DNA of 64,000 nucleotides, from assembly GCF_024323335.1 (NCBI RefSeq), contig NC_066581.1, positions 38,766,699 through 38,830,698 on the forward strand, in the 5' to 3' direction. Shown here one piece after another: positions 1 through 10,624 of the stretch. Numbering within the stretch: position 1 is the stretch's first letter; the number at the start of each line of letters is the position of its first letter. Below the pieces are notes generated by a model. The model was given only the letters and a program-made list of their open reading frames with translations, searched no databases and was not told the DNA's origin. Source of the stretch: Lathyrus oleraceus. Lineage: Eukaryota; Streptophyta; Magnoliopsida; Fabales; Fabaceae. The position numbers and the translations under genes are program-made.

Positions 1-1084
1 GCAATAGACTCTCCACATAGGGGACTATTGCAACTTATTATTTATGCATTTGAATTTGATTGTAATGGTGTACTTGATTGCCAAAGCTTGCCGACATTGT
101 TTAATTCGAAGAATCAAGATTTATTTCAAGTTCTCGATTTATATTCCAGGTTTTATTTTAAGGATTTAATTGAAATACACTGACAATGTAAAATGATTTT
201 ACCTCGTCAGTTAATCATAGACGTTGGATATTAAAACAAGTTTGACTTTTATTTTAAAAACCTATAAAATAATGCAAACGGGTGATGTTGATGAATCGAT
301 AGTGTACAAATTTTTATACTGACAATGCATAGGAATTAATCTCTTATTTTAATTTTCATTTTAATTATTTATGCCTTATTGTATGCCTGATTGTCTGAAT
401 ACCATGTCTGTTACCGGATCCATGTGCGGCTAAACCTTTAGGTATCACAATGTAAAGATCGTCGAAACGACGGGATTCGTAAATAATTGGTGTTGGCTTT
501 TATAAAATTTACTTTTCCGGTTTTAGTTTCTTGTTTTATTAAAAAAAATCGTACGAGAGTACAAAACAAACAAAGGGTACGGTCAATAAGAACGAGAGTT
601 TGAGATTTTAACCAGATAGCTGAAACTAAGCACTAATCCTAAACACAGCGAGAGCGCTTTAGGATTAATTAGACTTTATTCATATTCAAAAATTACTTTT
701 AAATTCAAAATGAGACCGCGAGAGTCAAGCATTCTGATTTAAGAGTATGGTCAGAGTCAATAAAACGAGAGTGTGAGACTAAGTCCTTTTTATAAATAAT
801 TTCTACTGAAGAATATTTTGACCAATAAGATTACACCAATTATCTATCGAATCCCCGAGGTTTGATGTGTTACATACCGATATCCCTTTATCACATATCT
901 TTATTAATCTTCTATTTACGTTATAGTTATTTCTCTCCATCCCTCCAACCTTAGAACGATCATCAGCCTTAGATTTACATAGTAACATTAGATAACGATA
1001 CGTTCGATTATTAGTCCTTGTGGGTTCGTTAATCTTTAAAACTACACGATATGACTCTGCACTTGCAGTCATGATTCCTATAGA
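1..1084. repeat. Unidentified AT-rich repeat, no gene recognised
   Basis: I recognise no protein domain here. The stretch is AT-rich and repeats short phrases of the kind 'cgagagtttgag' and 'cgagagtgtgag' around 590-605 and 763-778, as legume retroelement untranslated regions do. The minus-strand reading frame at 803-1072 has no family signature and begins where the neighbouring integrase similarity stops. I take the interval as a fragment of an older repeat that borders the truncated Tat/Ogre-type element at about 1085. Confidence 0.4.
176..330. mobile_element. MITE-like short non-autonomous element
   Basis: The left end reads 'tacactgacaatgtaaaa' and the right end carries '...tttttatactgacaatgca', so both borders hold the same short palindromic core (CACTGACAATGT-like) in opposite sense around an AT-rich middle of about 100 bp. 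Small elements with such ends are common in legume genomes. I could not identify a clean target-site duplication, so the exact edges and superfamily are open. Confidence 0.4.
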
Positions 1085-1987
1085 CTTACTAAGTCGTGAT
1101 CAGTTGGCTGCTTCTACTTGGTCATTTGCTTGTGCATAGTAAGGTGTAGAGGTAACCAATCTAAAACCTGTCTCGCCGATAAATTCTTGCATCTTTTATC
1201 CCACGAACACTGACCCTTGATCCGTTGTAATGGTTTCTGGTATACCAAACCTATACACGATATGCTTATGAATGAATTCGATCACCGCCTCTTGGTCCAC
1301 CTTTACCAAAGGGATAACTTCGACCCATTTGGTGAAGTAGTCTATCTCGACTAGGATAAACTTCTATTGCTTCGACGAAGGCAGTCGAATTTGTCCAATG
1401 ATGTGTAAAGCCCACCCCCTAAAGAGCCATGGTTTGATAATGGCATGCAACTCACTTGCCGGCATATGTTGGATACCTGCATGCTTTTGACATTCCTAAC
1501 ATCCTTTGGCAAACTCGATGTAATCTTTAACCATGCTTGGCCAGTAAACCCCTTATCGGAACAACAACCATCTCATTTTATGGCCTGCTTGGTGGGCGCC
1601 ACAGGCCCCACTGGGCACGTCGTAGATGGCCAAATATGCTTTGGTATCTCCCAGACACTTGAGTAGTAACCTTTCTAGTGTCTTCTTTAGGAATTTGTTG
1701 CCTGACCACACATAGCTCAAAGCCCTATATTTGGTTTTTCTGTTAGTACCTCCGACTGGATTCTCCAAGTAGTCGATGATCGGCTTTCTCCAATCTATCG
1801 GTGATGAACTATTGATAGAGAAATTTTCATGTTCCCCTACCACTTCAACTCCCCGGGTTTCTTGACACTCTTCCCCAGGCTCTTTACCACGACTGGCGTT
1901 CTCGTTGAGGACGCCCTCTATTGGGAGCGTACTTGACACCATTTTTTCCCGAACCTCAATCATGTCTTGCAACCTAGACTTAGACAT
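1085..1987 (-). pseudogene. Integrase remnant of Tat/Ogre-type element
   Basis: The minus-strand frame at 1987-1553 shows the pre-integrase region ('DWRKPI..YL', 'KYRALSYV', 'LLKCLGDTKAYLA', 'GACGAHQAGHKM'), the conserved lead-in to the H2C2 zinc-binding domain in Tat-clade integrases. Downstream, down to about 1085 and with stops, come phrases of the zinc finger and catalytic core such as 'ECQKHAGIQ', 'DYFTKWVE', 'TTDQGS' and 'TPYYAQAN'. The similarity ends before the C-terminal part. Several in-frame stops make it non-functional. Confidence 0.8.
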
Positions 1988-2178
1988 CTTATACGGTGAA
2001 GCGACTTAGGCCAGCTTGTTGGCATCTTGGTTCTTGTTCCTGGGCACATGTCTTATGTCTGCAACTTCGAAATGTTCTAATAGTCGCGTTGTAGTCACAG
2101 TAATTCAGCAGACTCCCCTTGATGCATTTATATTTGTGCGTGACTTACTTTTATGATCAACTCCGAGTCTCCGCTTAC

Positions 2179-2388
2179 CTAGATTCGACTGGCTCCTAAC
2201 TCTTTCAACAGCTGAAGGCCGACTATTAAGGCCTCGTATTCGGCTTCGTTGTTGGAACACTTCTCGTTGATCCTATACTTAAACTTCGTCGGACCTACCT
2301 GAGGGGATAATATCAAAACCCCGACTCCTGTTCCGTCTTTATGACTCGAATCATCGAAATATAGACGCCATGGTGTGGTGTCGACCAC
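2179..2388 (-). pseudogene. Archaeal-type RNase H domain fragment
   Basis: The 69-residue frame starts 'WRLYFDDSSHKDGTGVGVLI' and continues to 'NNEAEYEALIVGLQLLKELG'. The first acidic residue and the 'NNEAEYEA' block are typical of the additional RNase H carried by Tat-clade Ty3-gypsy elements, which cuts the RNA strand of RNA/DNA hybrids. Its C-terminal half is degraded in 2178-1988. Between this domain and the reverse transcriptase (2389-2729) lies decayed RNase H/connection sequence with no long frame. Confidence 0.75.
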
Positions 2389-2729
2389 ATTCAGGGATTA
2401 TTCGACCATGGCATGATCCATTATAAAAACCGCCATAATTTGGCCTTTAAAGGCTTGAAAGTTAGAGAAAACTATGTCAACGCCGGTGCCCATTTCCCAA
2501 TTCTACTATGTAGAATAGGCTTAGACGACATATGTTTAATAATATCATAGTGAGACGAAACATAAACATCATCTGGTTTAATATATTGTTTTTAATTTCA
2601 TATAGGCAAAGTACAAACACAAACATAGTTTTTCTATGAGACTGTACCTAGTTTCAGCATCTACCAACATTCTACTGAGGTAATATATGGGCCTTTCAAC
2701 ACCATTACAATCCTTTTGTTCTGGTTGAT

Positions 2730-3623
2730 CTATATCCCTCGTTTGTGTACCACAAATCCCAGGAAGTCACCTGCATGTACCCCGAAAGCACACTTCAATG
2801 GATTCATTTTCAATCCATATCTCCTCGTTCTATCAAACGAGCGTCGAAGGTTATCCATGTGTCCTTCTTGAGATAACAATTTCACCACGATGTCGTCGAT
2901 ATATACCTGCATGAACTTCTCTATGAAGTCATGAAAGATGTCATTCATGGCTCTTTGGTAAGTTGCTCCCGCGTTTTTAAAACCAAACGGCATGGAGACC
3001 CACTCGTATGTCCCCAACGCACCAAGGCATCAAAACGCTGTCTTGGGGACATCCTCTTCGACAATGAGAATCTGATTGTAGCCGGAGTACCCGTCAAGAA
3101 GGCTCAGATACTCAAAAACTACGGCCGAGTTGACCAATATTTCCGCCACTAGCATCGAATATTCATCCTTTGGCTTGTCGTTGTTTAGATCTCTGAAATC
3201 TATACAAATCCTAAGAGTTCCGTTTTTCTTGATGACTGGCACTATGTTGGCCAGCCATTCGACGTACCTTGTCGTCCTTATGAAATGACTTTTTAGGAGT
3301 CTTTCGATTTCTTGCTTGATCTTTGAAGTGACGTTCGGAGCAAACCTTCGAGGGTGTTGCTTCACCGGCTTCTTCCCAGGTTGGATAGGCAGTCGATGTT
3401 CTACTACGCTTTGATCCAAACCTATCATTTTGTCATAATCCCAGACAAAACAGTCTTTGTATTCAGTCAACACCTCGACTAGCCTCGCCTTCATCTCTGA
3501 CCCCACCTTAGTACTTATGTAGGTTGGTCTTTTTATGGTTCCATTTCCCACGTTGATCTCTTCGAGGGGATCTTGCGTTTGCATCTTCTGGGACTTATTT
3601 TGTGGGTTCTTTTTGAACCCCAA
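2730..3623 (-). pseudogene. Reverse transcriptase remnant of Tat/Ogre-type element
   Basis: Two adjoining minus-strand frames cover the reverse transcriptase. The upstream one (3623-3030) holds 'EHRLPIQPG', 'NIVPVIKKNGTLRICIDFRDLN' (given in part) and 'SLLDGYSGYNQI'. The downstream one (3017-2730) holds 'MPFGFKNAGATYQRAMN', the catalytic 'YIDD' box and 'GLKMNPLKCAFGV'. These blocks copy element RNA into cDNA in active relatives. A frame break near 3020-3030 separates them, so the enzyme cannot be made. The active-site YIDD itself is preserved. Confidence 0.88.
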
Positions 3624-3915
3624 AGGCTCATTGTCATAGATACAATCAAGCCTTCGGCTTTTCGAAGCTGTTGTCTGGTCTAGTCAACCATCATCTAGAC
3701 TTTCGTCCTTACAGGCTAAATTCTGGAGTCTCTTCCTTTATAGAATCAACTTCCTCTTATTTTAAGCCAAATAGGCCAAAATTTGAGCCAGGCTTTCTGA
3801 CTCAGTGGTCATCTTCGACGACTGTTTGCCACCCCGTAGGTGGGATTCCCATCTCTGATCATGTGTCTTCCTTGTTATCCCAGATGAAACCATTATCATG
3901 GTCCAAATTTAGAGC

Positions 3916-4482
3916 TCAACCAATATTGACGGAAGTATAGGATCCCGACTCGTCAACACATGGTGCTATGTTCGCCAAATGTTGATCAAAAAATCTCTTG
4001 GAACCCCTGTCGTCGACCCTGTAATAGCTTTGGTCGACCTCAATATTCTCTACGATGCCGTCTTTTCTCCAGATTATAATCCTTTGGTGGATCGTTGAGG
4101 GAACAACCCCTATCCCATGGATCCATTCTCGACCCAGGAGTAAGTTGAAGTTAGCTTTTGAGTTTATTACCATAAATAGTGTTGAACGTGTTATCATACC
4201 TACCAAGAGGTAGACCTGGACCACCCTCATTATATTGCTGGTCTTCCCTTCATAATTTGAAAGGACCATGTTGCGTTGTCGGAGATCTTCATCGACCTTT
4301 CCCATCTTCTTGAACAGAGTATATGGCATTAGGTTGACTACAACACCTCCATTGATAAAAAACTTATTCACCACCATTCCATCCACCTTAGCTCTGATGA
4401 ACAATGATTTTAGATGGTACATCATCCCAAGTCTGGGCCTTTCAAACATTGCTTTCTGCTCTTCCACCACGCCGCTGCTCAT
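3916..4482 (-). pseudogene. Aspartic protease domain with lost catalytic Asp
   Basis: The 188-residue frame matches the retroelement protease of the Tat clade: a flap/strand region before 'FFINGGVVVNLMP', then 'LLLGREWIHGIGVVPST', the second conserved block. The catalytic triad normally reads D-G or D-T-G before the hydrophobic stretch. Here it is N-G, so the aspartate is replaced by asparagine and the enzyme would be inactive. The gap 3624-3915 holds linker sequence to the reverse transcriptase without a recognisable domain. Confidence 0.78.
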
Positions 4483-7136
4483 GACATAGTAGCATAAAGG
4501 CTTTCCCCCCTCTGTTTCGTCTGGTACAAAGTCTCCTTCTGTTTAAGAAACTACAGACACCATGCCGCAGTTTACAACGAAATCATCACCGTAGATATCG
4601 TCGTTGTTTTAGTCGTACATATCCTCGTCTAATTCCTCATCAGACTGAGGAGAATACTCATGTTCTTCTTCCTCTGGTTATGGAGTGGCCGTCCCTCAAT
4701 CTCTGACGAACATTCCGCGTTCTGAGTGGCTATCACTGCCTTCTTTCCCGTCGAGTTGATGATCATGGCTACTGTCTGGTTGGCCACCATTTTTGCAAGT
4801 CCCTTGACCTTTGACACCTGTTCCTTTTGTCAAGCAGTCTTCGACTGCGGGGTGGTAACAGCTTTCCCAACTTTTTTCTTTCGCTGGTGGCGTCTCCACT
4901 GTGTCCTAGTCATAGGATTCTTTCCTTTGTAGTTAGGAGAGATTGTGTAACCTCTTCTCTTCTCTAGAGACGATTCCTCTTTTTCCAACACCCTCCATTT
5001 CGGCTTCTTGTCCCCCTTCTGATTGACAGGTTCTATCCACTTCTACTGTAGAACATCAGTTAGAGGAATGAATGTATTCGGGCAGGGATGTTGAAATTGG
5101 CTCCTGTACTATTCGTTCCGTCAAGGCACTCTGTGTCTGCCAAACACAAATTGTAGGACAACAGGCTTTTCCTCCTTATCGGTCTTGTTGTCAGCCTCTA
5201 GTCTTTCACCGATTTACTCATCGAATACCATGCTGAACTTTGGGCATAACATAGCCTTTAATCATTTCCCGTTGCACTACTCCTAGAAGTCAAACAAAAT
5301 TTCGCCTAGCTGGGGATAGGCTGACTCGGGCCTCCTTTCGTCTTTGACTCCGAAACTTTTAGTAGTTTCGACCATCATTACTTAAAATGATTTAGCTAAT
5401 GGGGTTGCTTTGAGAACCTCAAGGGGACCATCAGTAGCCTCCACTATCATGCATTCCAGAGGGTCAACATACAATTCTTCTTCCACCTTCAAAGGATCGA
5501 TATCCACCTGCATTTTTGGCCTTTCGCCAAACTGAAGCCTTCCTTCTTTCAGAGCTTTCTGCACCAAATCCCTGAAAAGAACATATTGGTGAATTTTGTG
5601 ACCAAGGAAATTATGAAATTTACAAAATCCCCTTTTCTTTTTCTATTCTAGGGGAGGGTCTTTTAAACCCTGAGGGACGATAATCTGTCAGTCTTTTACC
5701 AATAGATCAAAGATCTCGTCGCATTTAGACACGTAGAACGTATATGTCTTAGCGACGTATTTATCTGTTCTCTCTGGTTCAACAGGGTTTTTCCTATTAG
5801 ATGGTTTCAAAATCTTGCACGTATATCGAGGTTCAGGATTGAGCTCCTCCATGTTGACCTCACTCTTGTCGACTATATCTTCATTGTCGGAAGAGTCTCC
5901 TTCGACTGAGATGTAGGAACTTTCTCTTTTTTATGATATCGACCCGCCTTAGACTTTTCAGCTTTCAAACGTTCGATACGTCAAACCCTATCGGCCAATT
6001 GGGCCATATCCCTAAGGTACTGGGTGTCCAACTTCTTCCTTATAGAATAATCTAGACCCCTAGTTCGTGATCAGGGACTTGAGTAAAGCGTCGCGCCTTT
6101 AATAGTCTAAACCTGTTCAGATACTGTTCAATTAACTCAGCGACCTTTCTCTTATAACTCGCTAGTTCTTTAAGACTGATCTTTGATTGTCCCTTGTAAA
6201 ATTGTTCATAGAACAACCTTTCCAACCATGTCCATGTTTGGATCGACTGAGGAAGTAGAATTGTGAACCAGGTAAACGCATTTTTCATGAGAGAACTTGG
6301 GAAGTATTTCAACTTCAAGTCCTCGTTTTTTGCTATGTCACCAGCCTCGGTCTGGTACCTCGTTACATGTTCGACGGTGGATTCTTCAGTATCCCCCGTG
6401 AACTTATTAAATTTAGGGACTTTCTATCCCCTTGGTAATTCTATCTGTAAGACAAAATCTGGTAGAGGCGAGGAGTATGTCGGCCGTTGGAAGCACGTAC
6501 TCACTCCATTTCACACTATGATCCATTCGATGATAGCCTCTAGGTTTTGTTCCCCTACGGATGTGTCGTGTCGAACTTGTCGAACCACCTGGTCGGGATC
6601 CTGGTTACGGTTAACTAGTACCACAGGGGCCTTCTTGCCACCCTCAGGATGTGTTCAAACTCCTGGTATTCTTATGTGACCTTATCCTCTGTCATCTCCT
6701 CTTGTCGAACCGAAGTCTCTGGTCGAGGAGGAGGCGTGGGGTTATGACGCACTTGAGCCCTTGGAGTTCCCAAAAAGTCTCTAATCCTGGTTATTTAGGT
6801 CGCCAACTGTTGATAACTCTGCGTCGAATCCTGGATCAAAGGCCTTAAAATAGTACCTATTTGCTTAGTCAACATGTGTACGATTTCGTGGTTACTTTCA
6901 TCCATTTGCTGTCTCATAACAACAACTGAGCTTGACGTAAATGTTGGGACTGATTGAGACGTCAATCCGAACCTTAGGGGTCGATCAAATGGGGTTTCCA
7001 AAGTTCCAAACCCCTGATAACGAGGGAATGGCGATGACGAGGTATCGCTGTAAGTCGAACAAAGGTTATGCATGTTTTCCATAAACTCCGTCGGTATTCC
7101 CAATGTTTTGTGTATGTGAGCCATGTAACTAGGCAT
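4483..7136 (-). pseudogene. Gag remnant of Tat/Ogre-type element
   Basis: The minus strand carries scattered gag blocks in several frames. Around 7136-6795 is an N-terminal region rich in Ser/Thr/Gln with 'MRQQMDESNHEIVHML'. Around 6318-6052 is the retrotransposon gag core ('LKYFPSSLMKNAFTWF', 'ERLFYEQFYKG', 'QYLNRFRLLKAR'). Around 5640-5382 is a zinc-knuckle-like 'CKFHNFLGH' followed by 'LVQKALKEGRLQFGE', the usual C-terminal gag marker of this clade. Stops and shifts separate the pieces. The stretch 4483-5381 has only low-complexity linker coding traces. Confidence 0.75.
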
Positions 7137-7356
7137 ATGTTACCCCATAGTTCCCATGGTTGTTGGTGTCGGCATTTGTGGCTGACACGACGTCAGAATT
7201 GGTCCCACAAACGTTGTTGAACTCGTCGACGCCGTACTAGAGCCGGTGTCCACGGCCTGGGGCGTCATTATGTCTCCCGCCGAAGACGTTACTTCGTGGG
7301 GTCTAGGAGACGTCATTTTTCCACTACACAATCGCATACAACTTAACATTGTCGAG

Positions 7357-7375
7357 GTCCCACCGGGTGTGCCAA
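7357..7375 (-). promoter_or_regulatory. Primer-binding site of the decayed Tat/Ogre-type element
   Basis: On the minus strand the sequence reads TTGGCACACCCGGTGGGAC, starting two bases after an LTR end that finishes in ...CAACA (LTR edge at 7378). A TGG-start followed by a G/C-rich tail right after the LTR is the position and look of a tRNA primer-binding site. I did not match it to a specific tRNA. Confidence 0.6.
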
Positions 7376-7377
7376 TT

Positions 7378-8050
7378 TGTTGTTTTGCGCAACAATGTCT
7401 AGCCTTTCTATATGAGGGTTACTTGCAGAACCAGGTAAGGAGTCTCGAACTTAGTGTCTTGTGTGTATGGCTATTTGGTAAACAATGTTTCTGACTGGTT
7501 GAAAGGGTGTAAACGTGACTCTTGACGATTCAAGGAAATAATAAAGTTGAAATGACAGGTAGAAATAATAAAGTACTAAAAGAAATATGATAAACAGTAA
7601 AGTGAAACAAGACAAAAGATAAACTTTACGAAGATTAAATGACTTGTAATTATAAAGTGGAGTGAAAATACATTTTTTGTGTGGAGAGTAACTTTTTTCT
7701 CGTAAACGCTTTGATACTTCAAGTTTTACCCCTACTACAAATGTTCAAATTGCCACCTTTGAATTCTCACCTAACATTGGCTTAAATACTAATTAGAAAG
7801 TAACTGTTGGGGGGTTACAAAGCCTTCTTGAGGTGCCACGTGTCGGTCCACTTCCCCTATCTTAGCGTATAACTACCTACGACTTATTTACATGCCCACG
7901 TTCTCCTTCTCCACTCAAAACCTTTCGGCTTCGACCGAAGCTTGCCTGTGTCGACCAACAGGCTCTCACACCCTTTTGTCGAGGAGCTTCCGACGGAACC
8001 CCCGGTCGAAATAGGCTTTTTTCCTTAGCCGAAATTTCCCAGCTAACAGC
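7378..8050 (-). repeat. 5' LTR (partial) of the decayed Tat/Ogre-type element
   Basis: The inner edge is set by the primer-binding site. The minus-strand LTR end carries a short inverted repeat (TGTTG..CAACA around a GCGCAA core). The outer edge is not clear: sequence related to a plus-strand Maximus-like element begins at about 8000-8060. No gene is present; the antisense frame across 7877-8191 crosses this junction and is not supported by any motif. Confidence 0.55.
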
Positions 8051-8059
8051 TCCCCAATC

Positions 8060-9000
8060 AAATAATCCAAATATTACAACTCCTAGAACATCTCCTACAA
8101 GAAGTGTTTCTGACAGACATATTTCCGACGGCACTCCTGAAGGAATGTTTGACTTCGAACCATAAATCACTAAACCATAATCATCTCCCATTATTCAACC
8201 ATCATATCCTTCTATTTTTGGTCCTGACTTCGATGAGTCCAGAATCAACCTCACCATAGAATACCCAAAAATACTAACACAATCCTCCCCTGAACTTGGT
8301 AAGGTTCTGGCGGTTTGACTCTGAATCTAAGAGACGTTTGGAGAAATCAATAACTGTTATTCATTCTTCTGCAAACCCTGTTGCAAGTGTTCCAGCTTGG
8401 GAAGCTTATATAAGATAGATGAACTTAGAGATTTCCAAGATGAAGCATCTTCGGTACACTCTTGCTGAAAGTAACTTTCGTTATGGGTTCGTGCCCTTAA
8501 TGGAATTGTGGAAGCTGAGAAATTCCCAATTATACCTTCCTGCACCAGAAATCAAGGAAGCCTCTCCAGAAGCTATGGAAGAAGAAGAAGCGGCTCCAGA
8601 AATAGAAATTGTTCAACATATTGAACCTGCTGCTCCAGAACCTGTTGTTCCTGAACCTCAAGACTCTACTATGTAAGAATCTCCCAAATCAGATATTCGT
8701 CTCAGAAGCTTCTGCTTCTCATCCTATTCTAGTTTCTCTTCTGAGAATAATCAAGCTGATTAAGGCTGATAATGCAAAGGTCAACGAGCGTCTGAATAAG
8801 AAAGATCTGATGTTTCAGTTGATTCTGTCAAGACTTCCTCCTCCTTCCCCACCTCCTCCCCAGAACTCCTGGATTTTATTTACCTTAACTATCTTGAAAT
8901 TTTCTTTTGTTTCTTTTCATTGTACTTTGCACTACCTGTTGGCATTTTTAATCAATAAAATATTGTTTTGTTTCTCTTTATTTATTTATTGTCTTTTTGA
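8060..9000 (+). pseudogene. Env-like ORF remnant of Maximus/SIRE-like element
   Basis: Plus-strand frames hold pieces of a Pro/Glu-rich protein: 'MNLEISKMKHLRYTLAESN', then an acidic run with repeated 'APE/VPEP' motifs ending 'VPEPQDSTM' at 8674, followed in another frame by 'LLRIIKLIKADNAKVNERL' (coiled-coil-like) and 'LSRLPPPSPPPPQ' near 8830-8860. In the SIRE/Maximus lineage a protein of this composition follows pol. Its role is unknown. It has frameshifts and stops, so it is broken. The family assignment rests on composition and position. Confidence 0.5.
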
Positions 9001-9515
9001 TTGATGACAAAGGGGGAAAACATAACGTGCTAAAGGGGAAACATTACGTGTTTATTTTGATATTGAAATTCCTAAATAAAGACCCAAACATTGATTAAAT
9101 GCTTATGCTAACAAATACTTCGAAAAAGATTTTGTTAAGTGTTTTACAGGGTTACTTCTCAAGAATTAGAATGGTTCAGAATATGCTACTTCTGAAAAAT
9201 CACCTTATCCTTCAAGGAAGAAAAATTTCTAAAGAAAAGTTTCTGAAGTAAAGCCTATCAAAATGTCGATGTTGTCAACTAGTGCTCTAGACAACATCAA
9301 CTAACTTCTGAAGATAAACTAGATTCTGACTAAATATTCACTCTGGTACTTCATAAGGTAAATCATGAAAGTGATATTTCATTCTGATTTTATCTTTATA
9401 GGACTATACATCTCGGGGGAGGTTTGTGCTTCTATAAGATATATTCTTTTGTGATTACCCTATACAAAAATGTTCATCAAAATACATGTTTTATCATCAT
9501 TAAAATGGGGGAGAT

Positions 9516-10618
9516 TGTTAGAACAAGATTTGGTTCTACATCTATACCTTGAGTTTTGATGATAAAAATGTTGTATTTGTGTGAGAACAATATTGGTACC
9601 CTTATGGTTTGTTATTGTGTAGCTCTAATAACCAGTTCTGATTCTGATCATATGATGTGCAACATCATCATTTTCTGAATAATACGCTCCAAATCCGCTT
9701 TTGCACCTATAATTAGAAGTTCTGAAAGACGTCAATATTGTTGTTGCAATGTTCTTTCTGCTTCTGCGTTATTTCACCCATCAGAAGCTTCCGAGGAGAC
9801 TCTATGTTGCTGCTATAATGTTCTCTCAGTTCTTGCTTCTAGACGAGACTCTGATCACCAAACTTCTGAAGAATGGTAAGCTTCTGAAGTTGGGTTATAT
9901 AGATGAAGATTCTGAAGATCTCAAAATAGACGATTGAAGTCATCAAGGTTCTGATTGAGGATTTTGAAGACTCTGAAGATTCTGAATATACTGAAGACCT
10001 CAAGCCAGACTACTGACGCTGTCAAAGTTCTGACCCAAGGTTCTGAATTTTCTGAATCTAGCTCTCTACTTCTTCATTTCATGCTTCAATCATCTTTTAT
10101 TAGAAGAAAATGAATTTTTAGATAATATCAAATGGGAACGTGATCAAATAGTACATGGTACAAATCGGACAACCTTTCCACTACCTAATTTCGTGGGCAA
10201 GGATTGTACTATTCATCACACCTGTCACTGCTTTAGTGGGAAAAAGGATAATACATGGTATCATTCTTTTCCCATCCAATACAAGGAGTCCTTAAGAAGG
10301 TTATCCTTGAGAAGACAAATAAAGTTGTTATTTGTGAATCCTTAAGGAGACTAAAGTTTAGTTGGATCCTTGAGAAGACAAAGAAGGTTATTCTTTGTGT
10401 TTATTATAACTTGTTGATTATAATGGATTAAGTCCTTATGTATAAAGAAAAATCACCTTGGTGGGTGGACTGGATTAGCTTTGAGTTCAAGCAAACCAGG
10501 ATAAAAATCATTGTGTTTTTATCTATTTGTTATTAACTTGTTAGTGGTGTTTTTTGTTTTGAAAAAGCTTTTTCTTTTAAAAACCCAATTCAAACCCCTC
10601 TTTCTTGTGTTTTTCACA
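9516..10618 (+). repeat. 3' LTR of Maximus/SIRE-like element
   Basis: The LTR begins TGTTAGAACAAG immediately after a purine-rich tract and ends TTTTTCACA, giving TG...CA ends and 1103 bp. It contains many 'tctgaag/attctgaag' repeats between 9720 and 10040. The short plus-strand frame at 9749-9937 is not a gene. No second LTR is present in the window. Confidence 0.7.
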
Positions 10619-10624
10619 CCTTCA

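Larger units (their letters stand above)
1085..8050 (-). mobile_element. Decayed Tat/Ogre-type Ty3-gypsy retrotransposon, 3' truncated
   Basis: Read on the minus strand the order is 5' LTR (from about 8050 down to 7378), primer-binding site, gag, protease, reverse transcriptase, a second archaeal-type RNase H and integrase. This is the domain order of the Tat clade, which includes Ogre. The element is cut off inside the integrase near 1085, so no 3' LTR is present. Every domain is interrupted by stops or frameshifts and the protease has lost its catalytic Asp, so it is an old dead copy. The outer edge of the LTR is uncertain because it merges at about 8000-8060 with a Maximus-like fragment. 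Confidence 0.8.
8060..10618 (+). mobile_element. 3' fragment of a Maximus/SIRE-like Ty1-copia retrotransposon
   Basis: The fragment holds a decayed env-like ORF, a non-coding 3' region that includes the phrase 'gatgacaaagggggaaaa', a purine-rich tract 'aaaatgggggagat' at 9503-9515, and a 3' LTR from 9516 to 10618 that starts TGTTAGAACAAG and ends ...TTTTTCACA. This arrangement is that of the SIRE/Maximus lineage, which carries an extra ORF after pol. All of gag and pol and the 5' LTR are missing. The right edge abuts the protease region of another copia element. Confidence 0.7.

Noticed and set aside
803..1072. 89-codon minus-strand frame beside the integrase
   Set aside because: No motif, not in phase with the integrase remnant, and in sequence that looks non-coding.
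7877..8191. 104-codon minus-strand frame at the Ogre LTR/Maximus junction
   Set aside because: It crosses the boundary of two unrelated elements and matches nothing.
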